A stretch of 64,000 nucleotides of DNA from CBDDIP01 sp965229005 (GCA_965229005.1 CBDDIP010000002.1:1984001-2048000), one strand, 5' to 3'; shown: positions 24,279-32,561, counted from the first letter of the stretch. Program-made: numbers and translations. The notes: a model not told the origin generated them from the sequence alone.

Positions 24279-25136
24279 ATGGGAGAGATCGTCGGAGCGG
24301 CCATCGTGTCGCACGTGCCTCCGTTGGTGCTGCCAGAAGAGGTGCGCCTGGAGATGAACTTCGGCGAGGACTACTCGATCGTCGAGGGCCTGCACCGCCT
24401 GCGTCGTGAGTGCCTCGATCGCGTCGACGCCGACACGTTCATCGTGTTCGACACGCACTGGTACACCACGTTCGAGCACATCGTCACCGCTCAGGATCGA
24501 CGCAGCGGCAAGTTCACCAGCGACGAGCTGCCGCGCGGCAACCCGCAGATGCCGTACGACCTGCCGGGCGATCCCGAGCTGGCGCGCGCCATCGCCGCAG
24601 CGGCCGACGGGCGCGACGACACGTGGGTGCACGCGACCGACGACCCGTACATCGGCATCCACTACCCGACCGTGTACCTGACCCCGTTCCTCCAGGGTCG
24701 TGAGAAGTGGATCTCCGTCGGCGTGTGCCAGACCGCAACGCCCGACGACTTCCTCCTCTTCGGTCAGGTGCTCGCCGAGGCCATCCGCGGCATCGATCGT
24801 CGCGTCGTGCTGCTGGCCAGCGGTGGCCTCTCGCACAAGTTCTGGCCCCTCAGATCGATACGTCAGCATGAGCCCGCGCATCTCGATCACATCATCTCGC
24901 CGGAGGCACGTGCCGCAGACGAACGGGTGATCGAGCTGCTCGAGGCCGGCGATCACGCCACGGTGCTGGCGGAGTACCCGGCGTTCCGCAAGTTCTCGCC
25001 GGAGGGCTTCTTCGCCCACTACCTGATGATGATCGGCGCGCTCGGCGGGGCCGAGTGCACCATCAAGGGCGAGCGCTACAGCGACTACGAATCCGCCGCG
25101 GGCACCGGGCAAGTGCACATCTGGTTCCCCGTCTGA
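24279..25136 (+). CDS. Class III extradiol ring-cleavage dioxygenase (HpaD/LigB-like)
   Basis: A 285-residue non-haem iron enzyme that opens catechol-type rings next to the hydroxyls. His12 in AIVSHVPPL and His60 in VFDTHWYT are the expected iron ligands of the LigB superfamily, and GGLSHKFWPL supplies the later histidine. The sequence resembles 3,4-dihydroxyphenylacetate 2,3-dioxygenase. GGAACGGAG lies before the ATG. It starts a run of four tightly spaced genes encoding a fumarylacetoacetase-fold enzyme, a cupin and an aromatic hydroxylase. Confidence 0.88.
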   Translation: MGEIVGAAIVSHVPPLVLPEEVRLEMNFGEDYSIVEGLHRLRRECLDRVDADTFIVFDTHWYTTFEHIVTAQDRRSGKFTSDELPRGNPQMPYDLPGDPELARAIAAAADGRDDTWVHATDDPYIGIHYPTVYLTPFLQGREKWISVGVCQTATPDDFLLFGQVLAEAIRGIDRRVVLLASGGLSHKFWPLRSIRQHEPAHLDHIISPEARAADERVIELLEAGDHATVLAEYPAFRKFSPEGFFAHYLMMIGALGGAECTIKGERYSDYESAAGTGQVHIWFPV

Positions 25137-25149
25137 CAAGCTCGGGTCC

Positions 25150-26001
25150 ATGCGCCTTGCGAACCTGAACGGACGCGCCACGATCGTGATCGAGGGGCGG
25201 GCCATCGATGTCGAGACGGCCAGCTCCGGCACGATGTCGAGCGATCCGATGATCCTGTGCGAGCTCGCCCACCACGAGACGCTGCGTCGTCTCGCCGAGC
25301 TGGCGAAGCCGAACGATTGGCCGGAGGTGGACGAGAGCCTGCTGCGTGCGCCGGTGCCGCGGCCGCCGAAGGGGTTCGGCGTGGCGCTGAACTACCGCCA
25401 GCACGCACTGGAGAGCGGCCGCGACCTGCCGACCGAGCCGCACCTGTTCGGCAAGACGGAGAACTGCGTGTGCGGGCCGTTCGACGAGATCGTCGTGCCC
25501 GCCGGTCTGCACGAGGTGGACTACGAGGCCGAGCTGGTGATCGTCTTCGGTCGCACGTGCAAGGCGGCGACGCGGCACAACGCATGGAGCTACATCGCCG
25601 GCGTCACGTGCGGTCAGGACATCAGCGACCGCGCCGAGCAGTTCCGTCCGCCGGTGAAGCAGTTCACGATCGCCAAGACCTACGACACCTTCGGCCCGAT
25701 CGGGCCGTACCTCGTCACGCCCGACGAGCTGTCCAACCCGGATGGCCTGGAGCTCGAAGGCCGTGTGTCGGGCGAGGTGATGCAGCACTCGAACACGAGC
25801 GACCTGATCTTCGACGTGCCGGCGCTCGTCGAGTGGCTCAGCCGTTACATCACCTTCGTCCCCGGCGACCTCGTGTGGACGGGAACGCCCGGCGGTGTCG
25901 GCGAGGCGCGCAACCCGCAGCGCTTCTTGCGCGATGGTGACGTGGTGGAGACCGAGATCGAAGGCATCGGCACGATGCGCAACCCCGTGGTGGTGAGGTG
26001 A
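25150..26001 (+). CDS. Fumarylacetoacetate hydrolase family protein
   Basis: A 283-residue protein with a C-terminal FAH domain: FGVALNYRQHALE near residue 76, the metal-binding acidic residues in VDYEAELVIVFGR and CGQDISDR, and WTGTPGGVGEAR near the end. In meta-cleavage pathways such proteins isomerise or decarboxylate the ring-opened product (HpaG-type) or hydrolyse it. It starts 13 bases after the dioxygenase, which supports a role on that enzyme's product. Confidence 0.88.
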   Translation: MRLANLNGRATIVIEGRAIDVETASSGTMSSDPMILCELAHHETLRRLAELAKPNDWPEVDESLLRAPVPRPPKGFGVALNYRQHALESGRDLPTEPHLFGKTENCVCGPFDEIVVPAGLHEVDYEAELVIVFGRTCKAATRHNAWSYIAGVTCGQDISDRAEQFRPPVKQFTIAKTYDTFGPIGPYLVTPDELSNPDGLELEGRVSGEVMQHSNTSDLIFDVPALVEWLSRYITFVPGDLVWTGTPGGVGEARNPQRFLRDGDVVETEIEGIGTMRNPVVVR

Positions 26002-26002
26002 C

Positions 26003-26365
26003 ATGAAGGTGATCCCGAACGGCGAACGCTCGTCGCACTACAAGGGCCGGTTCACCGGTCACGTGGAGCTGGAGATGCTCAACGCCACGCCGACCGATGA
26101 GGAGCCCGACACGGCGCTCGTCCACTTCACCGACGGAGCCGTCACGTACTGGCACCACCACCCCGGCGGGCAGCAGCTGTTCATCGTCAGCGGCGAGGCG
26201 CGAGTTGGCACCGAGGCCGACGGCGAGGTGCGGTTGTCGCCCGGCGCGCTCGTCGTGTGCCCGATCAACGAACGGCACTGGCACGGCGCCGCGCCCGGCG
26301 CGGACGCGACGATGCTGGCGGTCACGTGGGGCACCACGCAGTGGGAGGAGGTTGCGCCGGAGTGA
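26003..26365 (+). CDS. Cupin domain protein
   Basis: A 120-residue single cupin. The metal-binding motif WHHHPGGQQLFIVSGEARVG (two or three His plus Gln/Glu) and the second motif CPINERHWHGAAPG are intact. Its role may be a small dioxygenase, isomerase or sensor in the aromatic pathway. It begins one base after the FAH stop and overlaps the next gene by 4 bases. Confidence 0.88.
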   Translation: MKVIPNGERSSHYKGRFTGHVELEMLNATPTDEEPDTALVHFTDGAVTYWHHHPGGQQLFIVSGEARVGTEADGEVRLSPGALVVCPINERHWHGAAPGADATMLAVTWGTTQWEEVAPE

Positions 26366-27660
26366 TCCGGCGCAGCGCTCCAGCATTCGATGTGGCCATC
26401 GTCGGACTCGGTCCGACGGGCGCGGTGCTCGCCAACCTGTGCGGTGCGGCGGGGTTGCGCGTCGTGGTCTTCGAGCGCTCGCGTGCGGCGTTCGCGCAGC
26501 CGCGTGCCTGCCACCTCGATGCGGAGATCGCGCGGGTGCTGCAGCAGTGCGGCCTCGGCGCGGCGTTGACCGACGTGCTGACGGTGTCGGCCGGGATGGA
26601 GTACGTCTCCGCCGAGGGGGAGCGACTGTTCACGTTCGAGGGCTTCGAGCGAGCGCCGTTGCTCGGATGGCACGAGGACTACGTGTTCGTGCAGCCGGAG
26701 CTCGACGCGCTGGTCCGCAGCGGGTTGCATCGCTGGAACGACGTCGAAGTTCACCTCGGTGTCGAGGCGCCGTCGCTGGAGGCGTTGACCGGCTTGGCGA
26801 CGTGGGTGGTCGCATGCGACGGCGCATCGAGCCCGGTGCGCACCGCGCTGGGCATCGAGCTGATCGACCTCGGCTATGACGAAGAGTGGTTGGTGGTCGA
26901 CGTGATGGTTCACGACGACGCGCCGCCGCTGCCGACGATCATCCAGCAGGTCTGCTCGCCGTCGCGGTTGGCGACGTTCGTGCCGTCGCACGGCGCGCAT
27001 CGTCGTTGGGAGTTCCGCGTCGATGCGGACGAGGCGCCCGATCCGTGGGACCTGTGCGCTCCCTGGGGAGTGCATCCGGGCAACAGTTCGATGGTGCGGT
27101 CGGCGCGGTACAGGTTCCACGCACTGGTGGCCGAGCGATGGCGCGAGGGCAACATCTTCCTCGCCGGCGACGCCGCCCACCAGATGCCGCCGTTCATGGG
27201 GCAGGGGATGTGCAGCGGCATCCGTGATGCAGCGAACCTGTGGTGGAAGTTCGACACGCCCTCGCTGCTGAATTCGTACGAAGCCGAGCGCCGGCCGCAC
27301 CTCGAAGCCGTGATCGAACTGTCGATCCAGGCCGGCCAGCTGCTCGGTTCGCTCGCCGCAGACGTCGCGGCGGGTCGGGCGTTGCAGCTGCCCGCCGCAT
27401 CGGCGCCGGATCCGCAGCGCTGGTCGCGCCTGCCCGGCCTCGATCTCGGCGGTTCGTTCCCCATCGGCCACCAGCTGCCCCAGCCGTACCCCGGCTTCGA
27501 CGACCGCCTGCGCGGCTGGACCTGGGTCGCCGCCGACGCGGAGTTCCGGGCCCCCGATCGCCACCCCGTGATCGTCGAACCCACAGCGACGATGGGCCAT
27601 CGAGCCCTGCTCGTCCGCCCCGACCGCTACATCTCGAGAGTCGCCGAACTGGATGTCTGA
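26362..27660 (+). CDS. FAD-dependent aromatic monooxygenase (MhpA-like)
   Basis: A 432-residue flavoprotein hydroxylase. The Rossmann motif GLGPTGAVLANLCGAAG starts near residue 15, the DG motif CDGASSPVRTALG near 152, and the GD motif FLAGDAAHQMPPFMGQGM near 269. It resembles 3-(3-hydroxyphenyl)propionate hydroxylases, although the C-terminal thioredoxin-like part is short. It should hydroxylate a phenolic acid, giving the catechol cleaved by the first enzyme of the operon. GTG 26362 overlaps the cupin stop (GTGA). The last residues ELDV and the stop come from a palindromic element. Confidence 0.9.
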   Translation: MIRRSAPAFDVAIVGLGPTGAVLANLCGAAGLRVVVFERSRAAFAQPRACHLDAEIARVLQQCGLGAALTDVLTVSAGMEYVSAEGERLFTFEGFERAPLLGWHEDYVFVQPELDALVRSGLHRWNDVEVHLGVEAPSLEALTGLATWVVACDGASSPVRTALGIELIDLGYDEEWLVVDVMVHDDAPPLPTIIQQVCSPSRLATFVPSHGAHRRWEFRVDADEAPDPWDLCAPWGVHPGNSSMVRSARYRFHALVAERWREGNIFLAGDAAHQMPPFMGQGMCSGIRDAANLWWKFDTPSLLNSYEAERRPHLEAVIELSIQAGQLLGSLAADVAAGRALQLPAASAPDPQRWSRLPGLDLGGSFPIGHQLPQPYPGFDDRLRGWTWVAADAEFRAPDRHPVIVEPTATMGHRALLVRPDRYISRVAELDV

Positions 27661-27693
27661 CAGCTCGACATTCGAGCTGTCAGACATCCAGTT
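27647..27693. repeat. Palindromic stop-codon element A, copy 2
   Basis: A perfect 22-bp inverted repeat, 27647-27668 with 27672-27693, loop CAT. Outer bases match the other copies but the inner stem is CAGCTCGA/TCGAGCTG. It holds the monooxygenase stop TGA in the left arm, and the stop TAA of the convergent membrane-protein gene overlaps its last two bases. Confidence 0.9.
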
Positions 27694-29083
27694 AGCCGCC
27701 GGCGGAGGGGTAGTCGACGATCGGGCGGCCGGGGAGGACGCTGCCGTCGATGAGCTGTCGATCGCCCAGCGGCGCATCGAGGTGGATCGTGATCGGGAAC
27801 GGCGGGTTCGACGGACAGTCTCCGAAGATCGGCACGACGAGCACGACGACGCTGACGGTCTCGGCGGTCTCGGTGACCGAGGCGATGATCGGCCTACCAA
27901 GTGGCAGCTGCCCCCCGGCGCAGTTGCTCTCCGTTGCCAGCAGCGTGATCTCGGTTGCGTTCGGGCCAGGGAGCGGAACGTCGATTTCGGTGTTCAGCTG
28001 GGCGAACCCGTAGCCGTCGGCTTGCAGCTCCAGCTGGCACTCACCGACGGCGCCTGTGCCGGGCCCGTTCGCCTCAAGCCACCCCGTTCCGGCGCGGTCA
28101 ACGACCACCTCGCCAAAGCGCGTGGGATCCGCTCCGGCTCGGGGCAGGCCGAGGAGCACGACGCGCTCGGCATCGCTCGACGCGAGTCGCCAGTCGTAGT
28201 CGGTCGCCGCGCCTGGCAACGCCGCCGGAAGGCTGACGGCGTAGTCGAGCGCTGAGCGAGCCTCGTCGTCCATCGGTCGCAGCTGCGCGACGATCGTGTC
28301 GAGGTCGGTCGTCGGGAACGTCAGCGCGTCGCAGCGCGAGGTGATGCCGGTCGGCAGCGTGGACGGGAAGCCGGTGCAGAGCTGCCCGTCGATGGTGCTG
28401 TCGCCGTGTGGCAGGGCACGCACTTCCTGCGAGAAGTCGTCGACCTCGTAGATGCGCATCGACGCTTTGGTGGATCGCTGGTACACGAAGATTGCCGACG
28501 GATAGGTGTGGCCCTCGCGAGGCGGAATCACGGATCCTCCCGGCTTGAAGATCACGGCCACGAACGTCGGCGTTCCGTCGGCGATCGCTCCTGTGCCGTC
28601 CGCCCCGATGCCAAGGTCCAGGCGCAGCACCAGCTCGTCGAGCGACGCCGGGTCCATCATCGTGAAGGCATGGATCGTCGCTCCGTCGAGCGCGAGGTCC
28701 TCGTTCTGGACGCGCAGGTCGTTGACCGAGCCGTCGACGAAGTCGTCGATCGAGTCGTACGGACCGGTCGCGCTCGTCGCCGTCCAGTTGACGACGCACG
28801 GCGCCGACGCCGGGGTGGTGAGGACGGTCGTGGTCGTCGGTGCCGTGTCGGGAGGCGTCGCGGTGGTGACGTCCTCGACGCGCTTGGGGTCGTTGCCGCG
28901 GGTGACGATCACGCCGACGGCGAGTACGGCGACGGCAACGCCGGCGGCGGCCAACGCCCACCGACCACGATGCGGCGCGCGAGCCGGGACACGGTTCGCC
29001 TGTGCGGCGTGGCGTGCAGACGCCTCGTCGAGCTCGCCGGCCAGCCAGCGGATCCGTTCGGTCGGTTCGTTCGGTTCGTTCAT
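27692..29083 (-). CDS. Single-pass membrane protein paired with an ECF sigma factor
   Basis: A 463-residue protein. The first 42 residues are cytosolic and rich in Glu/Arg, one membrane helix covers about 43-61, and a Thr/Pro linker leads to an extracytoplasmic region of about 370 residues with several cysteines. I do not recognise a domain. The gene overlaps the sigma-factor gene by 4 bases (ATGA), and GAGGGGAG precedes its ATG. That arrangement suggests an anti-sigma factor or sensor, but no zinc-binding anti-sigma motif is visible in the cytosolic part. Confidence 0.7.
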   Translation of the reverse strand: MNEPNEPTERIRWLAGELDEASARHAAQANRVPARAPHRGRWALAAAGVAVAVLAVGVIVTRGNDPKRVEDVTTATPPDTAPTTTTVLTTPASAPCVVNWTATSATGPYDSIDDFVDGSVNDLRVQNEDLALDGATIHAFTMMDPASLDELVLRLDLGIGADGTGAIADGTPTFVAVIFKPGGSVIPPREGHTYPSAIFVYQRSTKASMRIYEVDDFSQEVRALPHGDSTIDGQLCTGFPSTLPTGITSRCDALTFPTTDLDTIVAQLRPMDDEARSALDYAVSLPAALPGAATDYDWRLASSDAERVVLLGLPRAGADPTRFGEVVVDRAGTGWLEANGPGTGAVGECQLELQADGYGFAQLNTEIDVPLPGPNATEITLLATESNCAGGQLPLGRPIIASVTETAETVSVVVLVVPIFGDCPSNPPFPITIHLDAPLGDRQLIDGSVLPGRPIVDYPSAGG

Positions 29084-29571
29084 CTCCCCTCCCCGAGGAG
29101 CTGGCGGACGTGGGTGAGCCCGCGATGGACGTGGTTGGTCACGGCGGCCTCGCTGATGCCGAGGAGGGTGGCGGTCTCCCGGTACGTGAAGCCGTGACCG
29201 TGCACCATGAGGAGAGCGACGCGTTCCTTCGGTCGCAACCGGGCCATCGCGGTTGCCAACTCGTCGTCGGCCAGCGCCGGGTCCGCGTGGGCGGTGAGGT
29301 CGGTGAACGGCCAGACGCGCCGCCGGCCGCGGAGGAGGCGGCGCGCTGCGGTCTGGCCGACGCGGATGAGGTAGCCGGCGGGGTTGTCCATCGACTCGAC
29401 GCGGTCGCGATGCTCCCACGCCCAGGCGGTCGCGTCCGCGGCAGCGTCGGTGCCGACCTCGACGCCGTACCTCGCGACGAGCGCCCGCCGAACGGGCTCA
29501 GCGACGGCGCGCATCGTCACTTCGAGTCCCGTCACCCTCGGTTCTTCCTCGTCTGCGCTCACCGCCATCAC
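29080..29571 (-). CDS. ECF RNA polymerase sigma factor
   Basis: A 163-residue sigma-70-family protein. Region 2 covers about residues 20-80 (AWAWEHRDRVESMDNPAGYLIRVGQTAARRLLR) and region 4 about 100-155 (LRPKERVALLMVHGHGFTYRETATLLGISEAAVTNHVHRGLTHVR), including the helix-turn-helix. Start ATG 29569-29571, with a second ATG directly after it. It is coupled to the membrane-protein gene and presumably directs transcription of surface functions; the LPXTG gene lies divergently upstream. Confidence 0.85.
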   Translation of the reverse strand: MMAVSADEEEPRVTGLEVTMRAVAEPVRRALVARYGVEVGTDAAADATAWAWEHRDRVESMDNPAGYLIRVGQTAARRLLRGRRRVWPFTDLTAHADPALADDELATAMARLRPKERVALLMVHGHGFTYRETATLLGISEAAVTNHVHRGLTHVRQLLGEGR

Positions 29572-29616
29572 CCCCTCACCAGAGCACCAACCACCCCCGA
29601 TCCTTTCGCGGAACTT

Positions 29617-29655
29617 GGATGTCTGAGCGCGGCACTATGCCGCGCTCAGACATCC
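29617..29655. repeat. Palindromic stop-codon element A, copy 3
   Basis: Perfect 18-bp arms, 29617-29634 and 29638-29655, loop CTA. Unlike the other copies it is between divergent genes, 46 bases upstream of the sigma-factor start and 50 bases before the LPXTG-protein start, so it is not a terminator for either. Confidence 0.85.
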
Positions 29656-29704
29656 GGATTCGGTGGACGGCATCATGGGTGGGTGACGGCGGCGTCTGTT
29701 CGGG

Positions 29705-30598
29705 GTGCCCCGATTTCCTCGTCCACTGCGTTGGCTGGTCGTTACCGCGCTCTGTTTGCCGGTGCTCGGATCCTCCACAGCGCTCGCTCAGCCAGCTGAC
29801 CTCTGGTACACGGCGGTCGGCAACAGCGACTGCACGATCACGTTCCAGTTCAGCAACCCGACGAACGCCTACTGGGCGGCCCGCGCGCACGTCGGGGTTG
29901 GCGTCACCGGGCCACTCGCCTCCGGCTACGCCAACGGCACACCGAGTGGCCCGGCCCCGTACTTCGGCACCACCGGCGTCAGGTTTCAGCAAGGGCTGAC
30001 ACCACAGCTGAGCACGGTGACGATCCCGTTGCTCGCCTCGTTCCACACGGTCGACTCGTACTCCCTGGTCGTCTCCATCGACGGCGGCCCGACGACGCAG
30101 TGGCGCACGGACATGGGAACGTTCGCCGTCGACGTGAGCGGCTGCCTGCCCGTGGTCGCGACCACCACGACGACCACCACGACCTCGACCACTACAACGA
30201 CGACGGAACCGGCGACGACGACCTCGACCACGACAACCACGACGGAACCGGCGAGCACGACATCGACGACAGACCCGGCAACCACCACGACGAAGCCACC
30301 GCAAGCATCCTCGACGACAGCGACCGCCGCGACCACCACGACCGAGGTGTCGTCGGACCCGCCCGGCGCCACGACGACGGTCGAGCCGACCTCGACCGCC
30401 GTCGCATCGACCACGTCGACGATCGTCGGCTCCGGAACACCGACCAACTCACTTCCCGCACCGAGCAGCACCGGCCCCGTCGGTCAAGGTTCGCTGCCCG
30501 TCACTGGCGGGTCGACGAACGCGTCGCTGACGGTCGCTGTTCTCCTCCTCCTCGTCGGGTCCGCGCTCGTCGCGCTCCGGCGCTCCGCCGCGCGCTGA
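29705..30598 (+). CDS. LPXTG-type cell-wall-anchored Thr-rich protein
   Basis: A 297-residue exported protein. A signal peptide covers about residues 1-28 (cut near ALAQP). The first 120 residues form a compact domain with two cysteines. Residues about 150-235 are a Thr/Pro/Ser stalk with little complexity. The sorting signal is LPVTG at 264-268, then a 20-residue hydrophobic helix and a basic tail (LRRSAAR), the standard substrate of a sortase. No sortase gene is in the window. The start is GTG 29705. Confidence 0.85.
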   Translation: MPRFPRPLRWLVVTALCLPVLGSSTALAQPADLWYTAVGNSDCTITFQFSNPTNAYWAARAHVGVGVTGPLASGYANGTPSGPAPYFGTTGVRFQQGLTPQLSTVTIPLLASFHTVDSYSLVVSIDGGPTTQWRTDMGTFAVDVSGCLPVVATTTTTTTTSTTTTTTEPATTTSTTTTTTEPASTTSTTDPATTTTKPPQASSTTATAATTTTEVSSDPPGATTTVEPTSTAVASTTSTIVGSGTPTNSLPAPSSTGPVGQGSLPVTGGSTNASLTVAVLLLLVGSALVALRRSAAR

Positions 30599-30609
30599 GA
30601 TCGCGGTTT

Positions 30610-30652
30610 CTGGATGTCTGACGCGCGGCTGTGCCGCGCGTCAGACATCCAG
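30610..30652. repeat. Palindromic stop-codon element A, copy 4
   Basis: A perfect 20-bp inverted repeat, 30610-30629 with 30633-30652, loop TGT. The stop TGA of the minus-strand gene (30641-30643) is within the right arm, giving that protein the C-terminal tail ELDV. It separates convergent genes. Confidence 0.9.
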
Positions 30653-31030
30653 TTCGGCGATGTCGACGGCGTAGCCGGCGAAGTGGTCGTCGGCGGGGTG
30701 GTCTTCCCAACCGTCGACGGATTCGCGCAGCTCGAACCGACCGGAGCCGGCGAGGGGCCGGAGTGCACGTTGACCCTCGACTGCCGCGTACCGGCAGAAC
30801 ACCGCCTCGATGCGGGTCACGACGCCGGTCACGTGAGGTGTCGACGGATCCAGGTCGCCGTGGTGCTCCTCGTCGTGCGTGAAGCGCGCCGCCTCCTCGG
30901 ACCCCATGAACGAGCTGATCCACTCCCGATCGATCTCGGCGAGCACGGTCCAGTCGACGGTCGATCCAACGCTGAAAGGATCGCCGCAGCACTGCATCTG
31001 CCACGCATCGACCCACACGCGATACGTCAC
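30641..31030 (-). CDS. Small protein resembling DUF6578, coupled to ECF42 sigma gene
   Basis: A 129-residue soluble protein starting VTYRVWVDAWQMQCCGDPFS. The adjacent cysteines and the WQMQCCG pattern with a later WT-containing strand recall actinobacterial DUF6578 proteins; I am not certain of that name. Its GTG overlaps the sigma-factor stop (GTGA), making it the third gene of a coupled triplet. The C-terminal ELDV is derived from the palindromic element. Confidence 0.65.
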   Translation of the reverse strand: MTYRVWVDAWQMQCCGDPFSVGSTVDWTVLAEIDREWISSFMGSEEAARFTHDEEHHGDLDPSTPHVTGVVTRIEAVFCRYAAVEGQRALRPLAGSGRFELRESVDGWEDHPADDHFAGYAVDIAELDV

Positions 31031-32229
31031 GGTCGAACCTCGGTGAGCCGGCGGGTCAGCTGGGCAACCTCGGCTTCGGTTGGCGCGAGCGCGATCGCCG
31101 CTTCGTACTTCGTCGCGGCCTCGACACTTCGTCCGGCTCGACGAAGCAGATCGGCCTGCGCGGCGGGGACGAGGTGGAAGCCGTCGAGGTGCTGCGCCAC
31201 CTCGTCGATCAGCGCCAGCCCCTCGGCCGGGCCGTCCAACATGCCGACGGCGATCGCCCGGTTGAGCGCGATGACGGGAGACGGGTTGTGCCACAGCAGC
31301 TCGTCGTAGAGCCCGACGATGAGCGACCAGTCGGTGAGCGCCGCAGTCGACGCGACCGCGTGGCACTGCGCCAGCAACGCCTGCAGCACGTACGGCCCAC
31401 GTTCGCGAGCCGAGGCGAGCACCGCCGAACCTCGACCGATCTCGGCCTGGTCCCACAGTGCGCGGTCCTGCTCCTCCAGCGTCAACAGCTCGCCGTCGTC
31501 GTCCATGCGTGCATCGCGCCGTGAGTGCTGGATCAGCATCAGCGCCAGCAGCCCGCACGCCTCGGACTCGAGTGGCATCAGGCCGACCACCGCGTCCGCC
31601 AGTGCGATCGCGGTGAGCGCCAGCTCGTCGTGGGCGATGTCGCTGTAGCCCGCGTTGAACGTGAGGTAGAGCACGGCAAGCACGCCGTTGAGGCGCTCGT
31701 CGAGCAGCTCGACCGGCGGCACGCGATACGGGATGCCGGCCTGCTCGATCTTGCGGCGGGCCCGCACCAACCGTTGCGCCATCGCCGTTTCGGAGACGAG
31801 GAAGGCGCGGGCGATCTCGTCGACATCGAGCCCGGCGACGGTGCGCAACGTCAGCGCGACCCGCGAGTCCAACGGCAGCGCTGGATGGCAGCAGGTGAAG
31901 ATGAGGCGCAGCCGGTCGTCCTCGATGTCCGGTGCGTCCGGGGGCGGTGCGTCCATGATGAGCGTGCCGAGCTTCGATCGGGCGGTGGTGGCAGCGCGCA
32001 GCAGATCGATGGCTCGGTTGCGGGCAACCGTGTTGAGCCACGCGGCCGGTCGATCGGGGAGGCCGTCGACCGGCCAGCGCCTCAGTGCCGCGGCGAACGC
32101 GTCCTGGGTGGCGTCCTCGGCGATGGTCCAATCCCCGGTGCGCCGGATCAGGCCGGCCACGATCCGACCCCAGTCGGATCGGTGCGCGGCAGCGATCGCT
32201 GCTGCGACGTCGTCGGTCGCCCGGCTCAC
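31027..32229 (-). CDS. ECF42-type RNA polymerase sigma factor with C-terminal TPR-like domain
   Basis: A 400-residue sigma factor. Region 2 includes GDWTIAEDATQDAFAAALRRWP and WLNTVARNRAIDLLR; region 4 includes DSRVALTLRTVAGLDVDEIARAFLVSETAMAQRLVRARRKI. The remaining 220 residues contain the LFNAGY-like segment (YLTFNAGYSDIAHDEL) and a helical repeat domain with NRAIAV, features of the ECF42 group. Those sigma factors have no classical anti-sigma factor and sit beside YCII/DGPF genes, exactly as here. GTG 32229 overlaps the stop of the upstream DGPF gene. Confidence 0.9.
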   Translation of the reverse strand: MSRATDDVAAAIAAAHRSDWGRIVAGLIRRTGDWTIAEDATQDAFAAALRRWPVDGLPDRPAAWLNTVARNRAIDLLRAATTARSKLGTLIMDAPPPDAPDIEDDRLRLIFTCCHPALPLDSRVALTLRTVAGLDVDEIARAFLVSETAMAQRLVRARRKIEQAGIPYRVPPVELLDERLNGVLAVLYLTFNAGYSDIAHDELALTAIALADAVVGLMPLESEACGLLALMLIQHSRRDARMDDDGELLTLEEQDRALWDQAEIGRGSAVLASARERGPYVLQALLAQCHAVASTAALTDWSLIVGLYDELLWHNPSPVIALNRAIAVGMLDGPAEGLALIDEVAQHLDGFHLVPAAQADLLRRAGRSVEAATKYEAAIALAPTEAEVAQLTRRLTEVRP

Positions 32230-32561
32230 TCGTCCCACACGTAGAAGGCACGCACCTCGATGCGCCCGAAGCGCGCCATCGGGTGGCGGGTGGCGTAGTC
32301 GACCGCTTCGTCGATGGATTCGCAGTCGACGATGTCGAAGCCGGCGATCCACTCCTTGCTCTCGGTGAACGGCCCGTCGGTGACGAGCAGCTCGCCCTTG
32401 CGGATGCGGACGGTCTTGGCCTCGGCCGTGGCGACGAGCCGCTCACCATCGAGGCGGATGCCCCGGCGCTCGCCTTCGGCGACCCACTCGTCGATGTCAG
32501 GAGCGGTGCCGTCGTCGACGTCGGGCTCGGTGTCGGTGGCGATGAACAACATGAACTTCAT
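32226..32561 (-). CDS. YCII-related DGPF-domain protein
   Basis: A 111-residue protein with the signature TDGPFTESKEWIAGFDIVD. This dimeric ferredoxin-like fold family is the usual partner and regulatory target of ECF42 sigma factors. ATG 32559-32561 opens MKFMLFIATD, with a purine-rich run upstream. Its stop overlaps the sigma-factor start (GTGA). Confidence 0.9.
   Translation of the reverse strand: MKFMLFIATDTEPDVDDGTAPDIDEWVAEGERRGIRLDGERLVATAEAKTVRIRKGELLVTDGPFTESKEWIAGFDIVDCESIDEAVDYATRHPMARFGRIEVRAFYVWDE

Noticed and set aside
29576..30304. Long minus-strand open frame over the LPXTG gene
   Set aside because: It is Arg/Gly-rich shadow translation of the plus-strand gene; the plus strand has signal peptide, stalk and sortase signal.
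29986..30471. Minus-strand frame with Val-rich repeats
   Set aside because: It is the complement of the Thr-rich stalk (ACC/ACG codons read as valine), not an independent gene.
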